This document shows, piece by piece, positions 35,885-44,828 of a stretch of DNA of 55,862 nucleotides; position 1 is the first letter of the stretch; each line of letters opens with the position of its first letter. The translations under genes and the position numbers were made by a program. The notes beneath the pieces are model-generated. The model had not been told where the DNA came from and ran no database searches. It was given only the letters and a program-made list of their open reading frames with translations. Where the stretch lies: assembly GCA_001920415.1 (NCBI GenBank), contig MNJR01000153.1, positions 1 through 55,862 on the forward strand, written 5' to 3'. The DNA comes from Acidobacteria bacterium 13_1_20CM_3_53_8. GTDB taxonomy: Bacteria > Acidobacteriota > Blastocatellia > Pyrinomonadales > Pyrinomonadaceae.

Positions 35885-38055
35885 ACGAGCACCCTAAGCT
35901 TTACAGAGATGTGGAGACTTGCGTAGAGGAGACGCTCCGCAAGGTAGGCCGTCGCATTGCCCTGGGCACACCGCTCGGACTCGGCAAGGCGAATCATCTT
36001 GTTAACGAGTTCTTCCGGCGTGCGAGCCGTGATTCATCCATTAACCTGCATATTTTCACCGCACTCACGCTCGCCCGACCGCGCTGGAAAAACGAACTCG
36101 AACGGCGCTTTGTGGAGCCGCTCGCAGAAAGACTCTTCGGCGGCTATCCCGAATTGGAGTATCTCGATCCTCTCAAGCGCGGGGAGCTACCCCAAAACAT
36201 AAGGGTCACGGAGTTCTATTTTCAACCTGGGAGCCTCCTTGACAGCCCACTAGCGCAACAGAGTTACATGAGCAGCAACTACACACACGTGGTGCGCGAT
36301 CTGCTTGACGCTGGAATCAATGTGCTGGCCCAACTTGTCGGCAAGATGGAGGAGGACGGCGAGACCCGTTACAGCCTGAGTTGTAACCCGGACCTAACGC
36401 TGGACATAGTACCTCGCATGCGCGAGGCGGAGCGACAGGGGGCGAAGATCGCTCTTCTGGCGCAGGTGAATAGCAATCTTCCGTTCATGTACGGGGACGC
36501 AATGGTCGCACCTACTTACTTCGATTCGGTCGTTGACGAAACGAAATATGCTTTCCCTCTCTTCGGCACGCCGAACGAGACCGTGAGTACCGCCGAGTAC
36601 GGAATCGCGCTCTACGTCAGCGCCCTCATACGCGATGGCGGCACGCTTCAAATCGGAATCGGCGCACTTGAGGATGCTGTTACTTACCTGCTAAAGCTCA
36701 GGCACGAACAGAACGCTCTCTATCGTGAACTCCTCACAGAGGCTGGCACGCTCGAGCGGTTCGGCAATGTGATTGAGCGGCTGGGCGGAGTCGGGCAGTT
36801 CAAGCAAGGGCTTTATGCTTCGTCGGAAATGCTGGTTGATGGTTTTCTAGAACTCTACCGCAGCGGAATTCTACGGCGGAAGGTCTATCAGCATCCAGGC
36901 TTGCAGCGGCTATTAAACGACCGCCGGATCAGCGAAGAGGTCACGCCAGCGACGCTCGATGTGCTAATGAAGATCGGAATCATTTCCGAGCGACTGACCC
37001 CGCAGGATTTTGACTTCCTCCAAGAAGTCGGAATTTTGAGGCCGGAGTTGGAGTACGAGACCGATGCTATTCGTTTGGACGACGGCACACGCATCCCTGC
37101 CAATCTTGCGGACAAAGATACGAAGGACGAGATCGGTCGGCGCTGCCTCGGCACACGGCTGAAGGGTGGACACTTCATTCATGCCTGCTTCTTCCTTGGG
37201 CCTCGAAAGTTCTATGAGACCTTGCGCAAGATGAAGGCTGCGGAGCGTGAACAAATCTGCATGACCAGCATCTCCTACGTGAACGAACTCTACGGAGAGG
37301 AAGAACTAAAGAGGCTGCAACGCAAAGCGGCTAGGTTCGTGAACACAGGAATGGTCGTCACACTTCTTGGCGCTGTCGCTTCGGACGGGCTAGAGGATGG
37401 ACGCATTGTAAGTGGCGTCGGCGGGCAGTATAACTTCGTGGCTATGGCACACTCTCTAGATGATGGTCGCTCTATCTTGATGATTCGTAGTACTACAAAG
37501 GAAGATGGCAAGTTACGCTCCAACGTTCGTTGGAACTATGGCCACGAAACCATCCCACGCCACCTGCGGGATATTGTAGTGACCGAGTACGGGATTGCAG
37601 ACTTGCGTGGACGCAGCGATGCAGAGGTGGTCGCCGCGCTGTTGGAGATCGCCGATTCTAGTTTTCAGGATGATCTCCTCGATGAGGCTAAGCGCGCCGG
37701 TAAGATCAGCGAGGACTACCGCATCCCCAACCACGCCCGTAACAACCGGCCCGAGCGATTGGAGAAGGTACTGGCTCGGTATCGAGAGCGGGGATTGTTT
37801 CCTAAGTTCCCATTCGGTACTGATCTTACTGAAGAGGAAGTGGTATTACAGAAAGCGCTGCTGACTCTGAAGCAAACGGTTCAGTGGGAGAAGTTACACT
37901 TGCCCCGGCTCTCTGAGATTCGCAAAACTATCACAGTCCCCAACCACGCTCGTCCCTACCTTGAGCGGATGGCGCTCGACCGACCGCAGACCATCAAGGA
38001 AAGACTGTTGCGACGGGCGCTTGTTTATGCGTTGGCCTCTGTGGAGGCTATCTAA
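35881..38055 (+). CDS. Acetyl-CoA hydrolase/transferase family protein
   Basis: A 724-residue protein. The C-terminal third matches the AcetylCoA hydrolase C-domain (GRIVSGVGGQYNFVAMAH, ETIPRHLRDIVVTEYGIADL, RGRSDAEVVAALLEIA). The N-terminal half carries a CoA-transferase-like region (RRIALGTPLGLGKANHLVNE and TVSTAEYGIALYVSALIRDG). A middle segment at about 320-450 is an insertion relative to the 430-residue 4-hydroxybutyrate CoA-transferases. It moves or hydrolyses CoA from a short acyl donor, probably acetyl-CoA. It is translationally coupled to the acyltransferase. The stop codon overlaps the left arm of the following palindrome. Confidence 0.85.
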   Translation: MNEHPKLYRDVETCVEETLRKVGRRIALGTPLGLGKANHLVNEFFRRASRDSSINLHIFTALTLARPRWKNELERRFVEPLAERLFGGYPELEYLDPLKRGELPQNIRVTEFYFQPGSLLDSPLAQQSYMSSNYTHVVRDLLDAGINVLAQLVGKMEEDGETRYSLSCNPDLTLDIVPRMREAERQGAKIALLAQVNSNLPFMYGDAMVAPTYFDSVVDETKYAFPLFGTPNETVSTAEYGIALYVSALIRDGGTLQIGIGALEDAVTYLLKLRHEQNALYRELLTEAGTLERFGNVIERLGGVGQFKQGLYASSEMLVDGFLELYRSGILRRKVYQHPGLQRLLNDRRISEEVTPATLDVLMKIGIISERLTPQDFDFLQEVGILRPELEYETDAIRLDDGTRIPANLADKDTKDEIGRRCLGTRLKGGHFIHACFFLGPRKFYETLRKMKAAEREQICMTSISYVNELYGEEELKRLQRKAARFVNTGMVVTLLGAVASDGLEDGRIVSGVGGQYNFVAMAHSLDDGRSILMIRSTTKEDGKLRSNVRWNYGHETIPRHLRDIVVTEYGIADLRGRSDAEVVAALLEIADSSFQDDLLDEAKRAGKISEDYRIPNHARNNRPERLEKVLARYRERGLFPKFPFGTDLTEEEVVLQKALLTLKQTVQWEKLHLPRLSEIRKTITVPNHARPYLERMALDRPQTIKERLLRRALVYALASVEAI

Positions 38056-38204
38056 TACCGGATTGCAGAACAAAATAAGGAGAACAGATTATCCACTAAA
38101 TCACACGCGCACGACACTAAACATAGCACCTGACTTCGTGTCGTGCGCGTGTGATGCGCGTGGACAGCTTTTGCTGAATCTTATTTTGTTCTGCAATCCG
38201 GTAT
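38055..38204. repeat. Palindromic repeat, family A, copy 4, with 25-bp private arms
   Basis: Outer arms 38055-38079 and 38180-38204 are perfect 25-bp complements (outer end ATACCGGATTGCAG). The nested family A core has ATCCACTAAATCACACGCG on the left and CGCGTGTGATGCGCGTGGA on the right. The first base of the left arm is the last base of the CoA-transferase stop codon. The other 149 bases before the lipase carry nothing recognisable. Confidence 0.92.
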
Positions 38205-38353
38205 AAGCTGAAAACCAATTGACTCGCGTTTAAATTTAGCATACCGTCTGCGCATATCTTCCCTCTTGGCAGCATAGAGCAGTTTAGCCGATTGCAAGAT
38301 GCATCGGCGGGCTAAGGTTCTGGCATCATTAAACGAGCAACTAGCTTTGTGAA

Positions 38354-39793
38354 GTGAGCAGATTAACTATCAGACAAATTGTTATCTCGGCCATAATCGC
38401 GCTGATGGTCTGTGCGAATGGTTGTATACGCTCCAGGCCAAAACTGCAACCCGACTTAGCCCAAATCTTTCGCCCGGCAAGAGAGCGAACCGGCAAGACT
38501 CCGATCATTATCATCCCCGGCATGTTAGGCTCTCGCCTAGTCAATAAAAGAACGGGACAAGTGGTATGGCCGCGAGCGCACCCGAACGAGGAAGAGCTGC
38601 AACTACCCGTTTCGCCTGATCTGAATAGAAACCGGGATGATGTGGTTGCCACGGATGTTGTAGAGACAGCCAACTTAGGGTTTCCAATTCCAGAGATTAA
38701 AGTCTACGAGGATTTGACTAATACTCTGACGAACTATGCCGGGTACAAACGCGGCAACCTGGACTCGCCTGCGCCGGACGGCTATCAAGACACTTTCTAT
38801 CTTTTCCCTTACGACTGGCGACGCGACAACATAGAAACAGTTCAGTTGCTCTCCGAAAAGATCGCTCGTCTCAAGCAGAAACTTCAGCGCCCTAACCTAA
38901 AATTCAATCTGCTCGCGCATAGCATGGGCGGGCTTGTAGCACGCTACTATTTGATGTATGGCGAGGCAGACGTATTAGATCAAGAAGATGCGAGGGTAAC
39001 TTGGGCCGGAGCAGCGAACATTAACAAGCTGATCCTGGTAGGGTCTCCCAACGAAGGCACTATGGAGGCGCTGCGTGCGCTAGTCGAAGGTTTCCCTGTA
39101 GCGGAAAGCGGCCTGTTACCGTTATTCGGCAGGGTCGAGCCTAGTACAGCCTTTACGATGCCAGCCGCCTTTCAACTCCTTCCGCATCGCGGGAGTCAGG
39201 AGCTTTATGATGGCAGGCTACAGCCCATATCAGCCAATTTGTATGAGGTCGAAACCTGGCGACGCTATCGCTGGTCAATCTTCGATCCGTCCTACCGTCA
39301 GGCCCTCACAAAGAGGATGAAAAAAAAGTTCGGCCTAGACTGGCAGCAACACTTTGATAATTCTTTGGTTGAGCGGGAAGCTTACCTGAAAGTAGTTCTC
39401 ACACGCAGCAGAAGGTTCAGTGAGGCGCTTGACCGAAAGGCCGACCTGGCAACCATATTGAAGGTATTTATCTTCGCAGGCGACTGCGAGCGCACGCTTC
39501 GTGCGGCTCTCATCATAGAAGAGGGCGGTCAGATTAGAACTTTCTTTAGCCCCCGTAAATTGAGATTCAAGGGTAACAGCCTGATGCCGTCTCAAGCAGA
39601 GGCCAGGATGTTCGAGCCGGGCGACGGGCGCATTACTCGTCGCTCCGCTTTAGCCATCAGCCATGATGAAGCATTAGCCGATACAGTTGACAGGTCGAAT
39701 CCTACCATCTCAATTTTCGGGTGCGAAATTCACGGCGACTTACCCAACAATCTGACCTTTCAGGATAATCTACTGAGCATCTTCCTCAAGTAA
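38354..39793 (+). CDS. LCAT-like lipase/acyltransferase, probable lipoprotein
   Basis: A 479-residue alpha/beta hydrolase of the lecithin:cholesterol acyltransferase family, starting with GTG. The N-terminus (QIVISAIIALMVCANGC) ends in a lipobox-like ANGC at residues 21-24, suggesting export and lipidation. The oxyanion/lid region IIIIPGMLGSRLVNK and the nucleophile elbow LLAHSMGGLVARYY (Ser near 190) are typical; the acidic residue and His of the triad are further along. It probably cleaves or transfers acyl chains of phospholipids at the cell envelope. It may act with the adjacent acyltransferase and NAPE-PLD-like enzyme. Confidence 0.85.
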   Translation: MSRLTIRQIVISAIIALMVCANGCIRSRPKLQPDLAQIFRPARERTGKTPIIIIPGMLGSRLVNKRTGQVVWPRAHPNEEELQLPVSPDLNRNRDDVVATDVVETANLGFPIPEIKVYEDLTNTLTNYAGYKRGNLDSPAPDGYQDTFYLFPYDWRRDNIETVQLLSEKIARLKQKLQRPNLKFNLLAHSMGGLVARYYLMYGEADVLDQEDARVTWAGAANINKLILVGSPNEGTMEALRALVEGFPVAESGLLPLFGRVEPSTAFTMPAAFQLLPHRGSQELYDGRLQPISANLYEVETWRRYRWSIFDPSYRQALTKRMKKKFGLDWQQHFDNSLVEREAYLKVVLTRSRRFSEALDRKADLATILKVFIFAGDCERTLRAALIIEEGGQIRTFFSPRKLRFKGNSLMPSQAEARMFEPGDGRITRRSALAISHDEALADTVDRSNPTISIFGCEIHGDLPNNLTFQDNLLSIFLK

Positions 39794-39886
39794 AGCTCTA
39801 CGGCATCGCTCACGCGCGATACGTCTCGCCTTCGCGTGTGGGCATTTTGGAATCTCTATAGCAGTTCTCAGTTGAGTGCGACTCCT

Positions 39887-39982
39887 GTCAGTACCGCCTG
39901 CGGTAGCGGGCGGGTAGTAGTTGCTGCGTTACTTGCTTACTATCTAAAACGCTACCCGCCCGCTACCGCAGGCGGTACTGAC
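39887..39982. repeat. Palindromic repeat, family D, copy 1 (31-bp perfect arms)
   Basis: 39887-39917 and 39952-39982 are perfect 31-bp complements starting GTCAGTACCGCCTGCGGTAG. The same arm sequence is at 53303-53333. A 34-base AT-richer loop separates them. Upstream, GTTCTCAGTTGAGTGCGACT (39864-39883) also recurs with 2 changes at 49157-49176. Confidence 0.93.
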
Positions 39983-40092
39983 TCCATGACCCCACATCCT
40001 CTTTTTATTGCAACTTGGTATCACACGCCTTGCCGCTCGCGCTCGTCATCCAATCCATTATCATGCTATAGACAATTGCATAGCTGTAGAAG

Positions 40093-41190
40093 ATGAAACT
40101 AACAGACATCGTTCCAAGAGTTGTCAAACGACGCCCGCTATTCTGGAGTTGCGCTGCTATGACTGGCGGGGCGGCGTTGGCTTACTTGATGATGGATCGC
40201 TTCCTATCTGCCCCGCGTTATAGTGGCCCGCAGACGGATCACTTCGACGGCAGTAAGTTTCACAATCTTGAGCCTCCCGAAAAAAAGGGTTTTATAGATT
40301 TTCTGCGATGGAGATTTAATAGTAAACAGGGCTACTGGAATGAATGGACAGAGTTGCTGGCAGGCTCTGCGCCTCCCTCGCGCGTCAGCGAAGGACGCTT
40401 GCGTGTCACTTTTATCAACCACGCGACTACGCTCATTCAGATGGATGACGTAAACATTCTGACCGATCCCATCTGGTCTGAACGCGCTAGCCCCGTCACT
40501 TGGGCGGGTCCAAAAAGGCATAAACCCCCGGGTTTGCGCTTTTGTGATCTGCCTCCGATTGATCTAGTCATCATCAGCCATAATCATTACGACCATCTGG
40601 ACATTCAGACGCTCCGTCGCCTCTATGTTGAGCATCAGCCGCGATTCATAGTAGGACTTGGAAATCGCGCGCTGCTTGAAGCGTATGGCATCGCAGGAGC
40701 TACTGAACTCGACTGGTGGCAGAATTCGGAAATCAGAGATGGACTTAGCATCACATGCGTTCCGGCCAAACATTTTTCGGGGCGCGGTTTGAGCGACGTG
40801 GACACTACGCTCTGGTGCGGCTACGTCATAGAAGGGGCGTCGGGCAGAATCTATTTTGCGGCTGATACCTCTTTCGGAAACCATTTTCATGAGATCAGGA
40901 GACGATTCAGCCCCCTGCGTCTAGCTCTTCTACCAATCGGCGCGTATCTCCCTAGATGGTTCATGCAGCCTGTACATTTATCGCCTGAGGATGCGGTCGA
41001 GGCTCATAATATTTTGAACGCTGGTGTGAGCATGGCAATCCACTTTGGAACATTCGCGCTCGGCGACGACGGCGAATTTGAGCCGGTGATGAAGCTGCGC
41101 GAAGCCCTTGTCGAGAAAGGTCAAGCGAATCCTCCGTTCTGGGTCTTAGACCCGGGTGAAGGAAGAGATGTGCCACCGATTAAAGTGTAA
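40093..41190 (+). CDS. NAPE-PLD-like metallo-beta-lactamase-fold hydrolase
   Basis: A 365-residue protein with one N-terminal hydrophobic segment (LFWSCAAMTGGAALAYLMM) acting as anchor. The metal site is HNHYDHLDIQT near residue 162; other ligands are in ITCVPAKHFSGRG, FAADTSFGNH and MAIHFGTFALGDD. The early motif ATTLIQMDDVNILTDPIWSE is characteristic of the NAPE-PLD/UlaG branch, which hydrolyses phosphodiesters of N-acyl phosphatidylethanolamine in animals. The bacterial substrate is unknown; phospholipid turnover would fit the neighbours. Confidence 0.88.
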   Translation: MKLTDIVPRVVKRRPLFWSCAAMTGGAALAYLMMDRFLSAPRYSGPQTDHFDGSKFHNLEPPEKKGFIDFLRWRFNSKQGYWNEWTELLAGSAPPSRVSEGRLRVTFINHATTLIQMDDVNILTDPIWSERASPVTWAGPKRHKPPGLRFCDLPPIDLVIISHNHYDHLDIQTLRRLYVEHQPRFIVGLGNRALLEAYGIAGATELDWWQNSEIRDGLSITCVPAKHFSGRGLSDVDTTLWCGYVIEGASGRIYFAADTSFGNHFHEIRRRFSPLRLALLPIGAYLPRWFMQPVHLSPEDAVEAHNILNAGVSMAIHFGTFALGDDGEFEPVMKLREALVEKGQANPPFWVLDPGEGRDVPPIKV

Positions 41191-41259
41191 AACTGATAAG
41201 AAGGAAGCGAGCACGATTGAGAGCGCTCTGAAGTCACTGGATTGGATAAGGCTAACGAC

Positions 41260-41412
41260 TCAGCCCTTATGCTTGAAGTACTGTACGGCACGCTCATGCT
41301 TTTCTGCCTCCGCGCGCGTCGAGAACGTGCCGAGATTTTTTCGCTTGCCGGTCTTCGGGTCTGCTTTGCGCGAATAGAGTCGGTACTTGCCCGACTTCAA
41401 TTTTCTAATCAC
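41260..41412 (-). CDS. Small conserved basic protein (50 residues)
   Basis: A GTG at 41412 opens a 50-residue frame ending at TGA 41260-41262. AAGGAG lies about 10 bases upstream on the minus strand. The protein contains KLKSGKYRLYSRKADPKTGK, then RKNLGTFSTRAEAEKHERAV, then a QYFKHKG tail. I recall this kind of short Lys/Arg-rich protein from several soil bacteria, with no known function. The KSGKYRLYSR...GTF phrase resembles an AP2/integrase-like arm-binding fold, so nucleic-acid binding is possible. A promoter-like TATACT on the same strand sits at 41494-41499. Confidence 0.8.
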   Translation of the reverse strand: MIRKLKSGKYRLYSRKADPKTGKRKNLGTFSTRAEAEKHERAVQYFKHKG

Positions 41413-41734
41413 GACCGCTCACTCCTTATTACTAACGCGAACGAGCTTTCTTCGAACCTTTCTTAGATGTTCCCTTATTTTTAGAATGCTCGGAGTATAG
41501 CACGAGCATTCATCACATAGATTTAAACCTTCGTCCGCTACAAAAAAAAGAATCGCCAACCGAAAGTGTCAACCAATATTCTTCCTCCCGGTAAATTCGC
41601 GGTGCTATACTATTATCATTCCCCTTTAGAGAGTAGGACTAAGATCACAACTATCTGCGACGCTATCAGTTGCTTTACTGTAAATGACAGCCTCAAAGAT
41701 TTTTTGAGGTTTCACGACCGAAGGGAGTTGAATC
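41413..41734. promoter_or_regulatory. Divergent promoter region between the small basic gene and the Crp-like gene
   Basis: Two extended -10-like TGCTATACT sequences point in opposite directions: minus strand, TATACT at 41494-41499; plus strand, TATACT at 41606-41611. A perfect 9-bp hairpin GAATGCTCG...CGAGCATTC (41484-41511) overlaps the minus promoter and may be an operator. CCTCAAA/TTTGAGG (41691-41709) forms a leader hairpin just before the Crp-like gene. No good -35 was seen. Confidence 0.5.
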
Positions 41735-42424
41735 TTGTCTGGGAATCAGCTTTTGGCTGCCCTGCCTGTTAAGGAAAGAGAGCGCCTTCTGCCAAGCTTG
41801 AAACGTGTGCCTCTGACCCTCGGAGATGTGATCTACGAACCTGACGAGCGCATAAGGTATGTTTACTTCCCCACGAGCGGCGTAGTCTCTCTACTCTGCA
41901 CTACCAACGACGGCGCAAGTATTGAAGCTGGCACCATCGGGATGGAAGGAATGGTTGGCATATCAATTTTCTTGGGCGTGGATTCATCACCTAACCGCGC
42001 CATGGTACAGGTCGAAGGGGAAGCGTTGAGAATGAAAGCAAAGGTGTTTAGAGAGATGGCCGGTCTAAGTGGTCGCTTTCACGACCTCTTGCATCTTTAC
42101 ACCTACGCGCTCATGACTCAGATGTCTCTATCGGTCGCCTGCAACCGCTTCCACAATGTTGAAAAGCGATTGGCGCGCTGGCTGTTGATGATGCAAGACC
42201 GTGCGCAAGTGGATGAATTCAGGTTCACCCAAGACCTCATCTCACAAATGATAGGGACGCATCGCCCACACGTCTCAAAGGCTGCCAACAACCTTCACAG
42301 TGCCGGGCTAATCCGCAATGGTCGCGGCAAAATTGATATACTCAACCGGGAAGGCTTAATGAAAACCGCTTGTGATTGTTATCTAACTGCAAAAAAGAGA
42401 TTTGATGGTCTCTTCAGCGTTTAA
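41735..42424 (+). CDS. Crp/Fnr-family transcription regulator (third paralog)
   Basis: A 229-residue regulator starting with TTG, preceded by AAGGGAG. The sensory barrel (GDVIYEPDERIRYVYFPTSG, EAGTIGMEGMVGISIFLG) belongs to the divergent Crp subgroup common in soil bacteria and lacks a cysteine cluster. The DNA-binding part has LISQMIGTHRPHVSKAANNL, different from the SRETV helix of the two proteins at 3.3 and 4.2 kb, so it should read another operator. It heads the stress island and may control it. Confidence 0.88.
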   Translation: MSGNQLLAALPVKERERLLPSLKRVPLTLGDVIYEPDERIRYVYFPTSGVVSLLCTTNDGASIEAGTIGMEGMVGISIFLGVDSSPNRAMVQVEGEALRMKAKVFREMAGLSGRFHDLLHLYTYALMTQMSLSVACNRFHNVEKRLARWLLMMQDRAQVDEFRFTQDLISQMIGTHRPHVSKAANNLHSAGLIRNGRGKIDILNREGLMKTACDCYLTAKKRFDGLFSV

Positions 42425-42808
42425 ATTCTCCCCGGTTCTTGCCTTAAAGCAACTTAAAAGTTGTTGTGTACGAGAGCGCCTAGACAGGTCTTGGCTCGAA
42501 GCGTACAATTTGTACAGTTCCCCTTAAATAAGAGAAATCTTTAGATATGACCTTGCCATCCCCCACAAGGAACGGGCAAGAGTGCATATCTTTCATCAAG
42601 CTGTTTGTAGCATAAGCGAAGGTGTGTTTTGTTCTGCTTTGAGTGCAACGCGATTTGGTAGAGGGCACTATGGCAAGCGGGCGTGTTAGAGAATTACTGA
42701 GAGAAATATCCCGACGGCATCATTAACCTACACCGCCAGGTTTTTGTTTATACACTCACTAATTTGACTGTGTTGGCAAGTCAGGCGGACGAAAGTGAGG
42801 AAGTTGAC
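42425..42808. other. Intergenic region without a supported gene
   Basis: This 384-bp region has the palindrome GTACAATTTGTAC (42503-42515) and a CTTGCC...GGCAAG pair near 42555-42590. Both are possible operator or hairpin sites. An 18-codon ATG frame near 42670 has no recognisable product. Nothing else was found. Confidence 0.4.
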
Positions 42809-43495
42809 ATGGGATATACAGGAACAGCGCATAAGCAAGTAGCGCAGATTCCTTCTGGCTCAATCATTCTGGAAGGCGAGTTAATTGTGCCTGCGGGCGC
42901 TTCTGGCGTAGTGCTCTTCGCGCACGGGTCAGGCAGCAGTCGCCACAGTCCGCGCAACCAGTTCGTTGCGCGTGTCATACGAGAAGCTAATGTGGGTACG
43001 CTGCTCTTCGATCTACTTACGAAGGAAGAAGAGACGATTGACATCTACACACGTCACCTGCGCTTCGACATTGGGTTACTCGCAGACCGACTGGTTGATG
43101 CGACCAACTGGATAAAGAGCGAGAGCGGGACACGTCACTTGCGCGTAGGCTACTTCGGTTCAAGCACTGGCGGCGGTGCCGCCCTCGTCGCTGCTGCCCG
43201 TATCGGTGAAGAGATCGGTGCAGTAGTCTCGCGCGGTGGACGACCAGACCTTGCGGGCGAAGCGCTCGCGCTAGTTAAGTCTCCGACGCTTCTGATCGTA
43301 GGAGGATACGACGAGCCGGTAATAGAGTTGAACGAAAAAGCTTATGCGCAACTTCGTTGTGAAAAGGAGTTGAAGATCGTGCCGGGCGCGACACATCTCT
43401 TTGAAGAGCCGGGGACGCTCGAAGAGGTTGCAAGCCTCGCCGCCGAATGGTTCCAGCGTCATCTTCAATCCCGTTCAAGCGTCAACACGACGTGA
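42809..43495 (+). CDS. Dienelactone hydrolase-like alpha/beta hydrolase
   Basis: About 228 residues from the ATG at 42809 with GAGGAAG upstream. It has the fold blocks GVVLFAHGSGSSRHSPRNQF, VGYFGSSTGGGAALVAAA (nucleophile elbow GSSTGG) and SPTLLIVGGYDEPVIELN (acid), with the final His in VPGATHLFEEPG. This class is regularly found beside or fused to phosphoribosyltransferases in stress islands, as it is here a few genes away. The natural substrate is unknown. Confidence 0.85.
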   Translation: MGYTGTAHKQVAQIPSGSIILEGELIVPAGASGVVLFAHGSGSSRHSPRNQFVARVIREANVGTLLFDLLTKEEETIDIYTRHLRFDIGLLADRLVDATNWIKSESGTRHLRVGYFGSSTGGGAALVAAARIGEEIGAVVSRGGRPDLAGEALALVKSPTLLIVGGYDEPVIELNEKAYAQLRCEKELKIVPGATHLFEEPGTLEEVASLAAEWFQRHLQSRSSVNTT

Positions 43496-43551
43496 CGCTA
43501 AAGCCATCCCCCCCAGCAAATCCTCGCGGGCAAAAGAGTGGAGGTAATTTG

Positions 43552-43974
43552 ATGAACAATCATCGTGAAATCGCATATGCGCTGTTAAGAGTGACTATGG
43601 GTGTGGTGTTTCTATTCTACGGCGTAGGTAAATTCATGGGTGGCGTAGGCAACTTTGCTGGCGGCATGAACCAGAGGTTTTCCGGGAAATTGCCGTCGGC
43701 GCTCGTCACACCGTTCGCCTACGCGCTGCCTTTCGCGGAAGTAATTTTAGGTGCGCTGCTAGTCGTCGGGTTATTTAACACGATTGCACTCGTACTGGTG
43801 GGACTGGAACTGCTCGCTCTAACTTTCGGCACGGTCATGTTGGGCGACCCTCCGACCGTCGCGCATAACGCGCAGTACGCATTGATCAATTTCGTCTTAC
43901 TGTGGCTGGCCGATTACAACGGCTACTCGATTGACCGCCTTCGTCGTGGCAAGCCGACTGTGAGTAGTCCCTAA
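43552..43974 (+). CDS. DoxX-family membrane protein
   Basis: A 140-residue four-helix protein from the ATG at 43552, preceded by GGAGG. The N-terminal block ALLRVTMGVVFLFYGVGKFM and the PFAYALPFAEVILGALLVVG block are characteristic of DoxX/DoxD-like proteins. Members are linked with thiosulfate:quinone oxidation, thiol or redox stress defence, but the role here is open. Upstream in-frame codons overlap the hydrolase and are not used. Confidence 0.85.
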   Translation: MNNHREIAYALLRVTMGVVFLFYGVGKFMGGVGNFAGGMNQRFSGKLPSALVTPFAYALPFAEVILGALLVVGLFNTIALVLVGLELLALTFGTVMLGDPPTVAHNAQYALINFVLLWLADYNGYSIDRLRRGKPTVSSP

Positions 43975-44062
43975 TTCTACTCTCTGGTTGCCACGCTTTT
44001 ATCGTCACACACGAGGCGGCGAGAGTTGAGTCTAGAAGACTGGCGAGAAAAGGAGTGAAAAC

Positions 44063-44791
44063 ATGAGACCATTGAAGCTATCAGCGCTCATTTTATTTAT
44101 TATTCTAGCAGCGGGAATAATCGTTCATTACTCGACTGGCAGCCGCAATGTGGCTGGCGCTCACCCGCTTCAATTGAATGAATCAGGCGGTTCAACGAAC
44201 GAATCAGTCGTGCCCTCAATTCTTTCCGGCGCTAGCTCAACTCTGGCTAGATACAGGCTGGATGCCAGCCAGAGCCGGTTCATGGTGCGAGCCTTCGCGG
44301 GAGGGTTGCTGTGGTTCAAAGGGCACGACCATTTCATCGCAGTGCGAGATTTTTCGGGCGAGGTGCAGCTAACGCCGAGCGCAATTAGCCCTGCTTCGCT
44401 TCAAATGACCATCCGAGCCGAATCTCTTGTTGAGACGCGCGATGTATTTACGGAACAGCAGAAGCAGATAATCAACAGGGAACTGCGCGAGATAGTGCTT
44501 GAGACGAATAAGTATCCTGAGATTACTTTCAAGAGTACGGACGTCACTGTGAATCTGAGCGGCGGGCAGGTGGAAGCGAAGATAGGCGGCGACCTCACGC
44601 TGCATGGTGTCACTCGCCACATAGTTATACCAACCGAAGTGACATTAAGTGGCTCGACGCTCAGAGCGCGTGGAGAGTTCACGATCAATCGCAGCGATTA
44701 TAACGTCAAGGCAACGTCCGCATTTCATGGCACGGTTCGAGTCAGAGACAATCTGAAGTTCACCTTCGACATAGTTGCACAGCAGATTTAG
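44063..44791 (+). CDS. YceI-family lipocalin-like protein
   Basis: A 242-residue exported or anchored protein with N-terminal hydrophobic segment LSALILFIILAAGIIVHY. The YceI core begins at about 70 with YRLDASQSRFMVRAFAGG and continues through KYPEITFKSTDV and GDLTLHGVTRHIVIPTEV. The beta barrel binds isoprenoid chains (polyprenyl or quinone) in characterised members. A periplasmic role near the envelope is expected. AAAAGGAG before the ATG supports the start. Confidence 0.88.
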   Translation: MRPLKLSALILFIILAAGIIVHYSTGSRNVAGAHPLQLNESGGSTNESVVPSILSGASSTLARYRLDASQSRFMVRAFAGGLLWFKGHDHFIAVRDFSGEVQLTPSAISPASLQMTIRAESLVETRDVFTEQQKQIINRELREIVLETNKYPEITFKSTDVTVNLSGGQVEAKIGGDLTLHGVTRHIVIPTEVTLSGSTLRARGEFTINRSDYNVKATSAFHGTVRVRDNLKFTFDIVAQQI

Positions 44792-44828
44792 TTCTTTTGA
44801 AATCTAGCATAAGGAGGATGAGCGGGAA

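Noticed and set aside
34668-41275. 15-base match TCAAGCATAAGGGCT between 34.67 kb and the 3' end of the 50-residue gene
   Set aside because: A match of this length is expected about once by chance in a window of this size, and neighbouring bases do not align.
41413-41515. A 25-codon Lys-rich peptide (KNKGTSKKGSKKARSR end) on the minus strand upstream of the 50-residue gene
   Set aside because: Its start lies inside the candidate promoter and hairpin and no Shine-Dalgarno is near; probably leader sequence.
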